From contig OZ248539.1 in the NCBI GenBank assembly GCA_965234685.1, forward strand, positions 1,364,001 through 1,428,000: a DNA stretch of 64,000 bases, read 5' to 3'. This DNA is from Fimbriimonas planktonicus (lineage in GTDB: Bacteria > Armatimonadota > Fimbriimonadia > Fimbriimonadales > Fimbriimonadaceae). Shown one piece after another: positions 41,945-51,466 of this stretch. The first letter of the stretch is position 1. The number at the start of each line of letters is the position of its first letter. The position numbers and the translations under genes were made by a program. The notes under the pieces are model-generated. The model saw only the letters and a list, made by a program, of their open reading frames with translations. It made no database searches and was not told the origin of the DNA.

Positions 41945-44290
41945 ATGCTCACCATCATTCTTTCAACGGTTCTCATGAGTCAATCAACTTCTCACCTTGG
42001 CCCGATTCCACCACTGAAAGGAAAAGTTTCGGTGGCCGCGGGCCGCGTGGAAGGAATCGCTCTAACTCCGCCTCTCAGCTCTGTGACCGGAAACGGGCGG
42101 TGGATTTGGACAGATGGCGATCCGGTCGCCGTACATTTCCGAAAGTCAGTTGAGTTGCCCGCGGCACCCAAAAAATCGATTCTTCGGATCACCTCGGAGT
42201 GTAGCTATCGACTGTACGTCAACAACCAGCTCGTTGCGCGGGGGCCAGCGGATGTTGGCCGAGACTACGATATCGGACCCACCGGACCATGGCTTTACGA
42301 TGTCGTCGATGTAAGCAAATGGATCAAGTCCGGAAAGAACCTCCTTTCCGTCGAGGTCATCTCCCGACCGCTGGTTCAAAGCGAAGGCAAATTGGGCAAA
42401 CCTGGCCTGTGGGTAGAAGCCGACTTTGACGAGACTAAACTCGGCTCCGATGAGTCGTGGTTAGTGACACCAAGTTCCGGACTGACATTTGAAAAAGCCT
42501 CGATTGGCGAACCACTACACGGCAAAGGTGATTTCCTCACCCTTCGATCTCAGTCCGCACCATCCAAGTGGGCCGAGTCCGGCGAAAATGCCTGGAAGCC
42601 GGCACGGCTCGCAACGGCTGCGGAGCGACCGATCATCCAAAGTGAAATTCCCGCGCCAATGGAGGCCATCTACCCGGCCAAAGGTTTCGCGCGAGTTACA
42701 GGAGGAGTTGAGACCGAGGGCGATCTAAGAATCACTTCTGACGGGGGCTTTTCGGTCGGTTTTGATCGTGTGCTCAGCGCCCATATCGTGCTTCGAGTGG
42801 TTGGCGGTGACGGCGCAATATTGACTCTGATGCCGAACGAGCGAGACGAGCCCGGATATCACCGCGCGGTACGACTCAAGCTTGGCTCGGGGACGCAGAC
42901 GTTCGAAGTCCCATTCTTCGATAGCTTCTCCACGATCAATATACAGGCCACCGGAGTGACGTCTCCGATAAAAATCGAAGAGGTCCGGGCCGTCTTTCGT
43001 TCCTACCCGGTTCGCTATCTCGGTGAGTTTTCGTGCAGCGATCCGCAGCTCAACGAGATTTGGAAAGTAGGTAGATGGTCAACGCAGATCTGCATGCAGA
43101 CCCACCATTTAGATTCGCCCCACCACCAAGAGCCGATCAGTGACCCGGGCGACTACTTGATCGAATCTCTGATTAGCTACCAGACTTTTGGGGAGGCAGG
43201 ACTTGCGCGGCAAGACTTACGCAAGTACGCCCAGATCATTCGAGACCGAAAGAGTAAGGTTTTCCACACAAGCTACGCCCTGCTCTGGCTTCAGATGCTG
43301 ATCGAATACTGGCAGTACACCGGCGACGAGGCCTTGCTGCGAGAACTTGCTCCGACCGCGTTTCAACTTCTTGATACTTGGGAAACCTGGAGAGGTAGAA
43401 ATGGACTCGTTTCCAACCCGCCCAACTTCATGTTTATCGATTGGGTCGAGTTGGAGGGATTTAACCTTCACCATCCACCGGCGGTGATCGGGCAAGGCGT
43501 CCTGACTGCTTTTTACTACCGAGCGCTGGAAGACGGAACACGAATTGCGGAGTTCGTTGGTGACCGGAATCGATCGATAAAATTTGGCGGTCTGCGCCGT
43601 CATATTGGCACGGCTTTCCAGACAGAACTCTGGAACAAGGAGAAGGGGTTGTTTCGAGACGGAAAGCCTGGCGAATCAAACTCGGTGGTTGGAACCTGGC
43701 TTCCGGCCGACAAACCGATTGAAACGTTCTCCAGCCAAGTCAATATCCTCGCCTGCGCTTATGGGCTTGCAAGCGGCGATAGTGCCAGAAACATTCTAAA
43801 GAAGGTGATGGAGAGCGGGCCCGCCAATTGCCAGCCGTACTTCATGCACTTCGCGTTCGATGCGCTGGCACGAACAGACCTGTTCGACGAGTGGGCTACT
43901 CGGCAAATGCAGCGTTGGAAGGTAAATCCAGTTACCCAGACTTTCCCGGAAATGTGGGATCGCGGTGATCTGAGTCACGCATGGCAATGCACACCCACAT
44001 ATCAACTAAGCGCCCGGGTGCTTGGGATCTCTCCCGCCTCGCCGGGGTTCGAACGCATCCGCATCCAGCCAACCGTTTGTGACCTCAGTTGGGCCGAAGG
44101 TAGCGTACCGACGCCGAAGGGTCCGGTGAAGGTTCGGTGGGGTCGAACTGGGGAACGGTTTGCCTTGAGCGTGACCGTACCAAAGGGCACAAGGGCGCTG
44201 ATAGTTCTGCCTGATGAGAGTTCCAAGGAGGTCGGCCCCGGACGACATCGGGCAAGTTGTCGGATAAGTAGCCCCGGAGGAGACGAGTAA
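41945..44290 (+). CDS. Alpha-L-rhamnosidase-like glycoside hydrolase (GH78 type)
   Basis: 781 residues from ATG 41945, which opens a hydrophobic signal (MLTIILSTVLMS); the frame extends upstream to 41819 through the operator boxes, so that start is less likely. N-terminal beta domain with SECSYRLYVNNQLVARGPAD; central (alpha/alpha)6 barrel with HLDSPHHQEPISDPGDYLIE, FIDWVELEGF and TFSSQVNILACAYGL; C-terminal beta domain after EMWDRGDLSHAWQCTPTYQL. This order fits the bacterial rhamnosidase families. It would remove rhamnose from plant or bacterial glycans outside the cell. Confidence 0.85.
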   Translation: MLTIILSTVLMSQSTSHLGPIPPLKGKVSVAAGRVEGIALTPPLSSVTGNGRWIWTDGDPVAVHFRKSVELPAAPKKSILRITSECSYRLYVNNQLVARGPADVGRDYDIGPTGPWLYDVVDVSKWIKSGKNLLSVEVISRPLVQSEGKLGKPGLWVEADFDETKLGSDESWLVTPSSGLTFEKASIGEPLHGKGDFLTLRSQSAPSKWAESGENAWKPARLATAAERPIIQSEIPAPMEAIYPAKGFARVTGGVETEGDLRITSDGGFSVGFDRVLSAHIVLRVVGGDGAILTLMPNERDEPGYHRAVRLKLGSGTQTFEVPFFDSFSTINIQATGVTSPIKIEEVRAVFRSYPVRYLGEFSCSDPQLNEIWKVGRWSTQICMQTHHLDSPHHQEPISDPGDYLIESLISYQTFGEAGLARQDLRKYAQIIRDRKSKVFHTSYALLWLQMLIEYWQYTGDEALLRELAPTAFQLLDTWETWRGRNGLVSNPPNFMFIDWVELEGFNLHHPPAVIGQGVLTAFYYRALEDGTRIAEFVGDRNRSIKFGGLRRHIGTAFQTELWNKEKGLFRDGKPGESNSVVGTWLPADKPIETFSSQVNILACAYGLASGDSARNILKKVMESGPANCQPYFMHFAFDALARTDLFDEWATRQMQRWKVNPVTQTFPEMWDRGDLSHAWQCTPTYQLSARVLGISPASPGFERIRIQPTVCDLSWAEGSVPTPKGPVKVRWGRTGERFALSVTVPKGTRALIVLPDESSKEVGPGRHRASCRISSPGGDE

Positions 44291-44307
44291 GCCCGATCTA
44301 CGCTCCT

Positions 44308-44340
44308 AATCTGGCGGCCTGATCAACAAGCCTCCAGATT
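44308..44340. terminator. Weak hairpin between rhamnosidase and aquaporin genes
   Basis: AATCTGG and CCAGATT arms with an interrupted inner stem, between two convergent genes. No T-tract. Confidence 0.3.
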
Positions 44341-44389
44341 CGAACGAAAGCAGGTGCCAGAAGGAGCCTGCGAGGGCTACCGCTTCATG

Positions 44390-45082
44390 CTACGAGCTTT
44401 CGTCGCTACCAATGAACTTGTACACCAGCGCGCCAAGCACTGCGCCGACGATTGGCGCAACCCAGAAGACCCACAGCTGGGCGATGGCCCAATCCCCGAC
44501 AAACACCGCGACGCCCGTGCTTCTGGCCGGATTAACGGACGTGTTCGTGACCGGAATGCTGATGAGGTGAATCAGGGTGAGACACAGACCAATCCCGATC
44601 GGGGCGAATCCTTGAGGAGCGCGCTCATCGGTCGAACCCAAGATGACCAAGAGAAACATCATGGTCATCACGACTTCCGTCACCAGCGCCGCGACCAGTC
44701 CGTACTTGCCCGGTGAGTGTTCGCCAAAGCCATTCGAAGCGAAGCCGGCGGACAGTTCAAATCCGGCCTTTCCGCTGGCAATGAGATAAAGGACTCCTGC
44801 TCCAGCGATTCCGCCTAACACTTGAGAGATGATATAGGGCACCAACTCTTTCGCTTGGAATCGCCCCGCCGCCCAGAGCCCAATGGATACGGCCGGATTA
44901 AGGTGGCAACCTGAGACGTGCCCGATGGCAAACGCCATCGTAAGAACGGTCAAGCCAAAGGCAAAGGAAACGCCGAGCAAGCCGATTCCCACGTCGGGAA
45001 AACCAGCGGCCAAGACGGCGCTTCCGCAGCCCCCGAGAACCAGCCAGAGCGTCCCGAAAAACTCTGCAAAGTACTTTTTCAT
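44390..45082 (-). CDS. aqpZ: Aquaporin Z-type water channel
   Basis: 230 residues, six hydrophobic helices and the two half-helices with NPA motifs: N62-P-A-V-S and N184-P-A-R-S, the Arg after the second NPA being part of the selectivity filter. GCHLNPAVSIGLWAAGRF and FVGDWAIAQLWVFWVAPIVG are AqpZ-like. Inner-membrane water channel; glycerol specificity is unlikely because the filter region looks aquaporin-type. Monocistronic, convergent with the rhamnosidase. Confidence 0.95.
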   Translation of the reverse strand: MKKYFAEFFGTLWLVLGGCGSAVLAAGFPDVGIGLLGVSFAFGLTVLTMAFAIGHVSGCHLNPAVSIGLWAAGRFQAKELVPYIISQVLGGIAGAGVLYLIASGKAGFELSAGFASNGFGEHSPGKYGLVAALVTEVVMTMMFLLVILGSTDERAPQGFAPIGIGLCLTLIHLISIPVTNTSVNPARSTGVAVFVGDWAIAQLWVFWVAPIVGAVLGALVYKFIGSDESS

Positions 45083-45194
45083 GCAGTCACCAACTTACGT
45101 TGGGCGATGTTACCCACAGGAAAATCTCCGAACACTATTTCATTTTTACTGCCTCAAAGTTATGTCGTCTCGACGTCAATTCATCTTGAGCCAC

Positions 45195-45596
45195 CTATCC
45201 GCGAAGGGCCGTCGCATGGTTCGAAACGACCAACCAGTCCGTTCCTTTCATCTGTAAAACGGTCGTGACTCGGAAACTGATTTTCCGACCTCCGATCTCG
45301 AGAGTCTCGCGGAAGATCGCGACTGAGCCTGACTTACCGATCGGCCGAATGATCCAGTCTGTGAGTTCAACTTTGCTTGGCCCGGGGCCGCGTTTGTCAG
45401 CTGGAACTCTATAAAAGGAAAGGAACTTCTCCCGTTCATCTACCTGCCCGAGTGGCGAGACTTCCACATATTGAGGATCAGTGATGCGCTCTAGGGTCGC
45501 CACGTCGTAGCGAATCACGGCGTTGACAAAGGTGTCAATCGTGGATTTGATGTCAGGGGCTTGAAAGAGAATGAATGCAGAGAGCAATGGCACCAT
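45195..45596 (-). CDS. SnoaL/DUF4440-like protein
   Basis: 133 residues from ATG 45596; a longer frame from 45704 overlaps the AraC gene and lacks a signal-like start. Short hydrophobic N-terminus (VPLLSAFILFQA), then IKSTIDTFVNAVIRYDVATL, the NTF2-like cone fold with helix-strand order of DUF4440. May be exported. Such domains bind or isomerise small hydrophobic ligands; no catalytic residue can be assigned. Follows the AraC gene by 44 bases on the same strand. Confidence 0.72.
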   Translation of the reverse strand: MVPLLSAFILFQAPDIKSTIDTFVNAVIRYDVATLERITDPQYVEVSPLGQVDEREKFLSFYRVPADKRGPGPSKVELTDWIIRPIGKSGSVAIFRETLEIGGRKISFRVTTVLQMKGTDWLVVSNHATALRG

Positions 45597-45640
45597 ACGA
45601 TCAGTATCGCCGTCGCTCCAAGAAGGAGTCTTGTAAGAAA

Positions 45641-46348
45641 TTACGAACTTAAGCGACGGATCTGCGATGGAGTCAAACCTAAATCCGTCTTGCATGCACG
45701 CCAAAAATGACTCAGATCATAAAACCCTGCCTCAAGCCAGGCGTCGGGCGTCGAATCCAAGCGTCGGAGGGAATCCTCGAGCCGAAGCCGTCGAATCAGC
45801 TTAGAAATCGGCAACCCATGAGCAGCATGAAATGACGCTGAGAGATGATTAGGACTGATCCCCACTCGCGAGGCAATTCCGTCGAGCGTAAGAGGATCGC
45901 GATACTCGGTTTGAACAATCTCGAACGCATGCTTCAGCCAATCGGCGGACCTTTCGGCCGGACGCGGTTGGCCCGCAAAAGAACCAACTTGTTCTTCCAG
46001 ATACAAACTATCGAGCCGATTGTTTAGAGCAAGGTGCGCGATCTGCCAACTCGTTCGCAGCTGGCTCGGCGACAGCACCGGATCTCCGTCGATCTTAAAC
46101 AGCTCTATGCCGATGGCCGTGGAGGCCGCGTCCACCACGCGGCGGTTTGGTTGCCGCGGCGCGTATCGGCGTGCCTCATAACGCTGAACCCGGCCCCGGT
46201 TTCCGTCTCCTGCCTCCTGCCATTCACCCGAGAGCAGGAGCCAAATCTGGGTGCTTGGGCAGGTTTCCCGAATACTCTCTTCACCCCGCTCCGCCCGATG
46301 CAAAACGACGCGGGCACTGGCGACTTGCCAAGACTGAAGGATCGCCAT
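45641..46348 (-). CDS. AraC-family transcriptional regulator
   Basis: 235 residues. The C-terminal ~100 residues carry the double helix-turn-helix: LTLDGIASRVGISPNHLSAS and AGFYDLSHFWRACKTDLGLT followed by PSQIRR, the AraC signature. The N-terminal ~125 residues form a cupin-like sensor (PSTQIWLLLSGEW, RYAPRQPNRRVVD). Target unknown; the downstream DUF4440-like gene may be co-transcribed. Begins 76 bases to the left of the convergent-strand metallophosphoesterase stop. Confidence 0.92.
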   Translation of the reverse strand: MAILQSWQVASARVVLHRAERGEESIRETCPSTQIWLLLSGEWQEAGDGNRGRVQRYEARRYAPRQPNRRVVDAASTAIGIELFKIDGDPVLSPSQLRTSWQIAHLALNNRLDSLYLEEQVGSFAGQPRPAERSADWLKHAFEIVQTEYRDPLTLDGIASRVGISPNHLSASFHAAHGLPISKLIRRLRLEDSLRRLDSTPDAWLEAGFYDLSHFWRACKTDLGLTPSQIRRLSS

Positions 46349-46424
46349 AGGTTGCTCGCCTCAATGTATCCGAGGATCACACCGAAGCGAGTAAAGCGTG
46401 GACTAACGACCTAAGCGGACGAGT

Positions 46425-48287
46425 CTATTTCTTGATTTTGAGTCCGTCGAATTGACGACCTTCGATGTCAAAGGCGCTCATTTCGAACGTGTTGCCATTG
46501 ATGCTGACCACACAATAGTGGTGTCCGTGCCGAATTCGGTTGCTGAACTCCGGCCGCGTCGGTCCGTGAGTTTCGAGCCCACCGCCGCCGCCGCCACAGA
46601 CGATGTAAACCGGCCCTTTCTCGGAGGCGCGGTTCTTTAGAATCGGCCAAGTGCGCTCGTACGAGTGAATGTGCCCGGTCCAGACGACGTCAACTTTGTA
46701 CTTCTCGTACAGCTTCACCATGTCTTGGAGCCGCTGGTCGCCACGGGTCGACTGCCCTTCCCAAAGGTTGCCAAAGTCGTCTTCATCGCTACTGTACGGC
46801 GGGTGGTGGTGCGCAACGAACTTCCACTTCGATTTGCTCTTTGCGAGGGCAGCTTCGAGCCATTTGTACTGTTCGCTTCCCTCTTTTACATCTCGGTTCG
46901 AGTCAACGACAAAGAACTCTGCAGGGCCGTATTTGAACTGGTACCAGTACTCGGGCGCCGGAACGTGCATATAGTCGTAGTACAAACGCGCATCGCCCTC
47001 GTGGTTTCCGAGGACGGGAATGAGCGGAACCCGATCAAACAACGGGCGCATCGAACCGAAGAAGTGATCGGTCCAGTGCATCTTGTTTGCGCCGGTCCCG
47101 ACTAGGTCACCGACGATCATGAAGAAGTCCGGCCGCTCGTTCCACATGTGTTCGGCGATCCGGTTGTTAACCTTCGGCTGATCTTGCGTGTCGCCAAGGA
47201 TGGTGAAGCGGATCGCGCGATCCGCTTCCGGCGCGGTCTTGAAGGTCAAAAGCCCAGACTCCAGCTTCTTCCCGGCGGCGTCCGTGCTCTCGACCTTGTA
47301 AACGTAGTGGCTATCTGGCTTCAGCCCGGTGAGATGCACCTTGTGGATCAAGGTTTGCGGATTCGTTTCAATACCGCCCGAAACAGGCTTCAAGCTGTTC
47401 TTATTCTGCCCAACGTGGACTACCGATGTCCCCGGCCGGGAGGTTTCCCACAGAATGGAAATCCCAGTTTGCAGCGGGAGCTGTTGGTACGGCTTCACCA
47501 CCCAGTCGAACTCGGCGGCTTGCGGAACCTCTGGCGCAGCATCGGCAAGTTCCTTCTTGTGCGAGAACAGATGCTTAACCCCTTCTTCGGTAGCAACCAG
47601 GTCGTACATCGCAACCTGTACCATTCGCCCAGCAAGGGAAAAGTTCTCGTCGTCGTCTTTGTACACTCCAAGCGTCCAAGGTGCCTTTTCCGGATACAGG
47701 ACTTCGCCAGACTGCTCGGCCGACTCCGCATCCAAAGCGCCGTTCACGTAAAGCCGCATCTTCGCACCATCAAAAGTGCCGACGATGTGATAGAGCTTTC
47801 CGATCGTAAACTCGGTCTTGCCCTTCAGGTAGGTCATCTTGCCGTCGCCATCGTCGGCGCCGGTTGTGCTGAGGGCGAAGGTGAAGCTCTTGTCGTTGTG
47901 ACCGAGCACCCAGCCCTTCTCGAAGTTGCCGTTGTCCTGGAGCACGCTCATAAAGGAGCCGTACGACTGCCCCATGCTCACGCTGGCCCAAGCCTCAACC
48001 GTGAACTTCTGCTTCGGCATCAACGCGGCGTGATCGCGGAAGTTGTCGGCAATGACGAATCCGTCCTTCTTGCCGTCCAACTTCAGGCACTGGCCGAGCG
48101 GCGTTTTTGCCTCGGTCGGCTGACCTGAAACTCTTGCGTCAGGTCCGAGCCGCGCCTTCAAGACGCCGTTTTGGAGGTAGCGAGGCTGAAGATCAAACGC
48201 AACCCGCGGGTCCGGACCGTCGTGAAACGGAGCCGAGGTGGTGATGGCAAGCAAGGCAACGGCAAACATTTCGCCGAATGCTACCAA
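46425..48287 (-). CDS. Secreted metallophosphoesterase with LamG and Fn3-like domains
   Basis: 620 residues. Signal peptide about 1-20; LamG/concanavalin-like domain 25-245; a fibronectin-III/purple-acid-phosphatase N-domain about 260-355 (GISILWETSRPGTSVVHVGQ); calcineurin-like catalytic domain with FTILGDTQDQ, FFMIVGDLVG, PVLGNHEGD, AHHHPPY and TGHIHSYER. The metal ligands of the binuclear centre are all present, though the first motif is GDTQ instead of DxH-type in some families. Releases phosphate from esters in the periplasm or outside the cell. Monocistronic. Confidence 0.9.
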   Translation of the reverse strand: MVAFGEMFAVALLAITTSAPFHDGPDPRVAFDLQPRYLQNGVLKARLGPDARVSGQPTEAKTPLGQCLKLDGKKDGFVIADNFRDHAALMPKQKFTVEAWASVSMGQSYGSFMSVLQDNGNFEKGWVLGHNDKSFTFALSTTGADDGDGKMTYLKGKTEFTIGKLYHIVGTFDGAKMRLYVNGALDAESAEQSGEVLYPEKAPWTLGVYKDDDENFSLAGRMVQVAMYDLVATEEGVKHLFSHKKELADAAPEVPQAAEFDWVVKPYQQLPLQTGISILWETSRPGTSVVHVGQNKNSLKPVSGGIETNPQTLIHKVHLTGLKPDSHYVYKVESTDAAGKKLESGLLTFKTAPEADRAIRFTILGDTQDQPKVNNRIAEHMWNERPDFFMIVGDLVGTGANKMHWTDHFFGSMRPLFDRVPLIPVLGNHEGDARLYYDYMHVPAPEYWYQFKYGPAEFFVVDSNRDVKEGSEQYKWLEAALAKSKSKWKFVAHHHPPYSSDEDDFGNLWEGQSTRGDQRLQDMVKLYEKYKVDVVWTGHIHSYERTWPILKNRASEKGPVYIVCGGGGGGLETHGPTRPEFSNRIRHGHHYCVVSINGNTFEMSAFDIEGRQFDGLKIKK

Positions 48288-48433
48288 GGCTGCGTTAGGA
48301 GCACGTTAAGACAAAACGGTCAGGATGCTCCGTCAGAACATATCACGCACTCGCCAATTCTGCCCGAGCAAGACGGTACGCTCCCCTTGCGCTTGGGAAC
48401 CTTGCGCAAAACCTGCAACCGGAAATCCCGATC

Positions 48434-48910
48434 ATGAAACCGAAAAACGTCATTTGTCTCTGGTTCGAAAAGGACGCGAAAGAAGCGGCCGAATTTTATG
48501 CCGCAACCTTTCCGGATAGCCACGTCATCTCGGTGAACGAGGCACCCGGGGACTACCCGAGCGGCAAGAAGGGCGATGTGCTGACCGTCGAGTTCACCGT
48601 GCTCGGTATTCCGTGTCTCGGGCTAAATGGCGGACCAGCATTTAAGCACTCGGAGGCGTTCTCGTTCCAGGTTTCAACCGAGGACCAAGAAGAAACCGAC
48701 CGATATTGGGATGCGATCGTTGGCAATGGCGGCGAAGAGAGCCAGTGCGGCTGGTGTAAGGACAAATGGGGACTTTCTTGGCAAATCACTCCGAGCGCAC
48801 TAAGCGACGCCATGGCGGCCGGTGGTGAAGAAGCCGCTCGAGCCTTCCAGGCAATGATGTCGATGACCAAAATCGACATCTCCGCAATTGAAGCCGCTAG
48901 AAAAGGCTAA
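48434..48910 (+). CDS. VOC family protein (PhnB/3-demethylubiquinone methyltransferase-like fold)
   Basis: 158 residues, one VOC module of the PF06983 type: NVICLWFEKDAKEAAEFYAA, TVLGIPCLGLNGGPAFK, and QCGWCKDKWGLSWQITP. Family members are small metal- or ligand-binding proteins, often annotated as PhnB; the enzymatic role is not established. Stop is 9 bases before the end of the convergent alpha/beta hydrolase gene. Confidence 0.9.
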   Translation: MKPKNVICLWFEKDAKEAAEFYAATFPDSHVISVNEAPGDYPSGKKGDVLTVEFTVLGIPCLGLNGGPAFKHSEAFSFQVSTEDQEETDRYWDAIVGNGGEESQCGWCKDKWGLSWQITPSALSDAMAAGGEEAARAFQAMMSMTKIDISAIEAARKG

Positions 48911-48919
48911 CGAGCGCAA

Positions 48920-49768
48920 CTATTTCGACTTGTTCGCGAGAAGAAACTGCACAAGCGCAGTGCCGAATGCCGGCTTTGCCAACGTAGTCACGTGGTCCGC
49001 GCCATCTACAACCTTTAGCGTGGACCACGGCATTTCCTTAATTAGGAATGCAACGCGCGACTTTGTGGATTCCGCTTCCTTGTCGCCATGGATGAAGAGG
49101 GTCGGAGCATTGCACTTTTTGAGGTCGCGGACTTTCACTTCCAACCCCTTAAAGCTCTTGCCCGCAACCGCCCACGCTTTTACATCTTTCCCGTCGTACG
49201 CGATCTTGGCGAATGATTCAGCCGTCTTTTCGTTCAGTTCAGGCCGAACATACATGAGGTACGGAGCCAGCCCTTTTCCGTCTTCAACCGCTTTCGCGAA
49301 AACATCAATCTCTTTTGCCCCCGCTTCACCGGGTAGAAGCGGCGCTTGGCCGCCATAAACAAGGCTGAGTACGCGTTTCGGTTGGGACGCGGCGACCTTA
49401 CCGGCAATAAAGGCACCCATCGAATAACCGACCAAGTGGGCCTTTTTGATCTTGAGATGATCCAACAGGCGCACAACGTCGGCGGCCATCTCAGCGCCGT
49501 ACTTGCGCGGATCGTGTGGCTTATCGCTCTTGCCGTGACCGCGGACGTCAAGTGCGATGAGCTTGAACCCTGGCAGCGGCGAGAGTTTCGGCCCCCACAT
49601 CGTCACATCGCTCATCCAGCCGTGGATCAAAACGACTGCTTCCCCTTCGCCCTCGGTGACGTAACGAATCTTAACTCCGCCCGAGTCGAAAAATTGATCT
49701 TCCGCGTGTACGAAGCTCGGGACCGCGCTCACGACGAGAAGAGTTGCGAAGAGGAACTTGAAGTTCAC
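48920..49768 (-). CDS. Secreted alpha/beta hydrolase
   Basis: 282 residues with a signal peptide (KFLFATLLVVSAVPSFVHA). VVLIHGWMSDVTMWG oxyanion segment, LIALDVRGHGKSDKP, nucleophile GYSMGAFIAG, FIHGDKEAES acid region and VDGADHVTTL His. Typical single-domain esterase/lipase; substrate unknown. Divergent from no gene at its 5' end until the GNAT gene, which reads the same way. Confidence 0.9.
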   Translation of the reverse strand: MNFKFLFATLLVVSAVPSFVHAEDQFFDSGGVKIRYVTEGEGEAVVLIHGWMSDVTMWGPKLSPLPGFKLIALDVRGHGKSDKPHDPRKYGAEMAADVVRLLDHLKIKKAHLVGYSMGAFIAGKVAASQPKRVLSLVYGGQAPLLPGEAGAKEIDVFAKAVEDGKGLAPYLMYVRPELNEKTAESFAKIAYDGKDVKAWAVAGKSFKGLEVKVRDLKKCNAPTLFIHGDKEAESTKSRVAFLIKEMPWSTLKVVDGADHVTTLAKPAFGTALVQFLLANKSK

Positions 49769-49813
49769 GAACGGTATGTACCCGTCAAGGCGCTTTGGGA
49801 TCTCGAAATGGAC

Positions 49814-50374
49814 CTACGCCTGGGCATTCACCTGCTTGGTGACAAGCCAATGGTGCATCCCAATTTTTTCGATCCGGTCGAATCCGGCTCGATCAAAAAT
49901 GGATAGCGTAGCGTTGTACAGAAAGGCACCAGAAGTCTTCCTTCCGCTTGCATCTTCTGGAAAGCTTTCAACCAGCCCTCCACCTTCTAGCGCGATCAGT
50001 TCCAAAGCACCATTCAGGGCAATCTGCGCTATCCCGCGTCCGCGATAATCGCGGTCGATGAAGAAGCAGGTGATCCGCCAATCTGCTTCTTCTTGAACTA
50101 CGGTGGCGTAGCGCTTCTTGTGTTTGATTCTCGGTAAGAGTTCACGGCGACCATAGTTGCACCAACCAATAGCATTCTCGCCATCGAAGACGACCGCGGC
50201 TTTAGACTTGCCTTCACACACAAGTTGATGCTTCACGTCTCGGTTCTGCTCAAACGATCCAGTGCCTTTTTGATGAAACCTAAGGCACCAACAGCCACCC
50301 CAAACGCCGTTGTGCTTTTCGATTAACCGCGCATATGCGGGCCAAGTTTCCGGGTCAAGGGCCTTTACGATCAT
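49814..50374 (-). CDS. GNAT-family N-acetyltransferase
   Basis: 186 residues from ATG 50374 (MIVKALDPETWPAYARLIEK); the frame to 50530 upstream crosses the divergent gene's start. The acetyl-CoA loop is FFIDRDYRGRGIAQIALNGA (V/I-x-x-x-Q/R-G-x-G/A pattern RGRGIA). NGVWGGCWCLRFHQKG near the N-terminus is typical of a GNAT subgroup found in soil bacteria and Actinobacteria. Target amine unknown. Confidence 0.85.
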   Translation of the reverse strand: MIVKALDPETWPAYARLIEKHNGVWGGCWCLRFHQKGTGSFEQNRDVKHQLVCEGKSKAAVVFDGENAIGWCNYGRRELLPRIKHKKRYATVVQEEADWRITCFFIDRDYRGRGIAQIALNGALELIALEGGGLVESFPEDASGRKTSGAFLYNATLSIFDRAGFDRIEKIGMHHWLVTKQVNAQA

Positions 50375-50528
50375 GTAGTACGGCCTATTGTAGGGCAAGT
50401 CGCTACAAACCGAAGCTTGTGCTGCAACTGGCTGGCAAATGATTTGGCTCCGATCGCGTGGTTCCCCACCACGAATGTTTCGGTTTGTCCGGCGTACTTT
50501 CGAAACTGATACGACGTCAGAGACCTTC

Positions 50529-51308
50529 ATGAGGCACCTTTTAGTGCTGTTTTCCTTTCTCGCTGCAGGAACTGTTTCATGGGCGAATGACGGATGGGCG
50601 GTGTATCTCGGCGGTGAAAAGAGCGTCAGTCCTCATCCCCAAATCCGGATGGTCAAGGAATACATCACCATCGACGTCGGAGATCGTAACGCCTGGGTGA
50701 CCTGCACCTTCTGGTTCCGAAACGAGGGTCCGGCAACCGTTGTGCAGATGGCATACCCTGATGAATCGTCATCCGCGGGAGACGAACCGCCGACTTCACA
50801 ACTCCGAGAGTTTCGGTCTTGGGTCAACGGAACGCCTATTGAGACCAAATTCCAACTGATCAAGAACCGAGCCTATCGAGTGAAACAGGTTCAGTTTGGA
50901 GCGCGGAGTAATCGCAAGGTCGTGAATCGGTATCGAATTCCGCTCGGCTCCGTCGCGACGAGGGGACAGGTCTACGTGCATGATCTGCACTACACGTTCT
51001 CCACTGGCGCAAGTTGGAAAGGAAATATTGGGCGTACCGAACTGATTACACGGTTCAAGGGCAAGTTTAAACCTCGAAACGTTCAAAGCGCGGTGCTGCT
51101 AGAACAGGAAGAACCCTCATTGTTCTGGAAAAATCACTCTTCGAGCCTGTTTGCTAACGGCCCGCGCGGCGACCTCAACGAGAATCGGTATCGGATTGTT
51201 CGTCGAAACTGGCGGCCGACCGAGGGTGACAATCTTCGGCTGCAGTTTCGCCCCTTCACGATCGACTGGTCTCGGGGTGAGCACAAGACCTATCTGGGCA
51301 GAACCTGA
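50529..51308 (+). CDS. Secreted protein of unknown function (DUF4424-like pattern)
   Basis: 259 residues from ATG 50529 with signal peptide MRHLLVLFSFLAAGTVSWA. The N-terminal half is beta-rich and opens with RMVKEYITIDVGDRNAWVTC then FWFRNEGPATVVQMAYPDE, the pattern of DUF4424-type extracellular proteins (a regular strand pair around VxVxFxFxNxG). No enzymatic motif. The frame upstream (from 50439) is a shadow. Periplasmic or surface localisation expected. Confidence 0.6.
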   Translation: MRHLLVLFSFLAAGTVSWANDGWAVYLGGEKSVSPHPQIRMVKEYITIDVGDRNAWVTCTFWFRNEGPATVVQMAYPDESSSAGDEPPTSQLREFRSWVNGTPIETKFQLIKNRAYRVKQVQFGARSNRKVVNRYRIPLGSVATRGQVYVHDLHYTFSTGASWKGNIGRTELITRFKGKFKPRNVQSAVLLEQEEPSLFWKNHSSSLFANGPRGDLNENRYRIVRRNWRPTEGDNLRLQFRPFTIDWSRGEHKTYLGRT

Positions 51309-51373
51309 ACCTCGCATCAGCGCGAGGAAGCCCCGAATTCGCCAGCTTGCTGAGTTTTCTCTATTTACCGTAA

Positions 51374-51379
51374 TATAAT
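51374..51379 (+). promoter_or_regulatory. Consensus -10 box before the BD-FAE-type esterase gene
   Basis: TATAAT, exact consensus, about 90 bases before the ATG at 51467. A convincing -35 box is not seen (TGAGTT at 17 bases). Confidence 0.45.
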
Positions 51380-51466
51380 CCGACGAACGAAGGACGAGCT
51401 TGCATGCTTGCCCGATTGGCGCGACGGTCGAACGTTGCTGCCAAACGTCTCCCACAGGAAAACCCA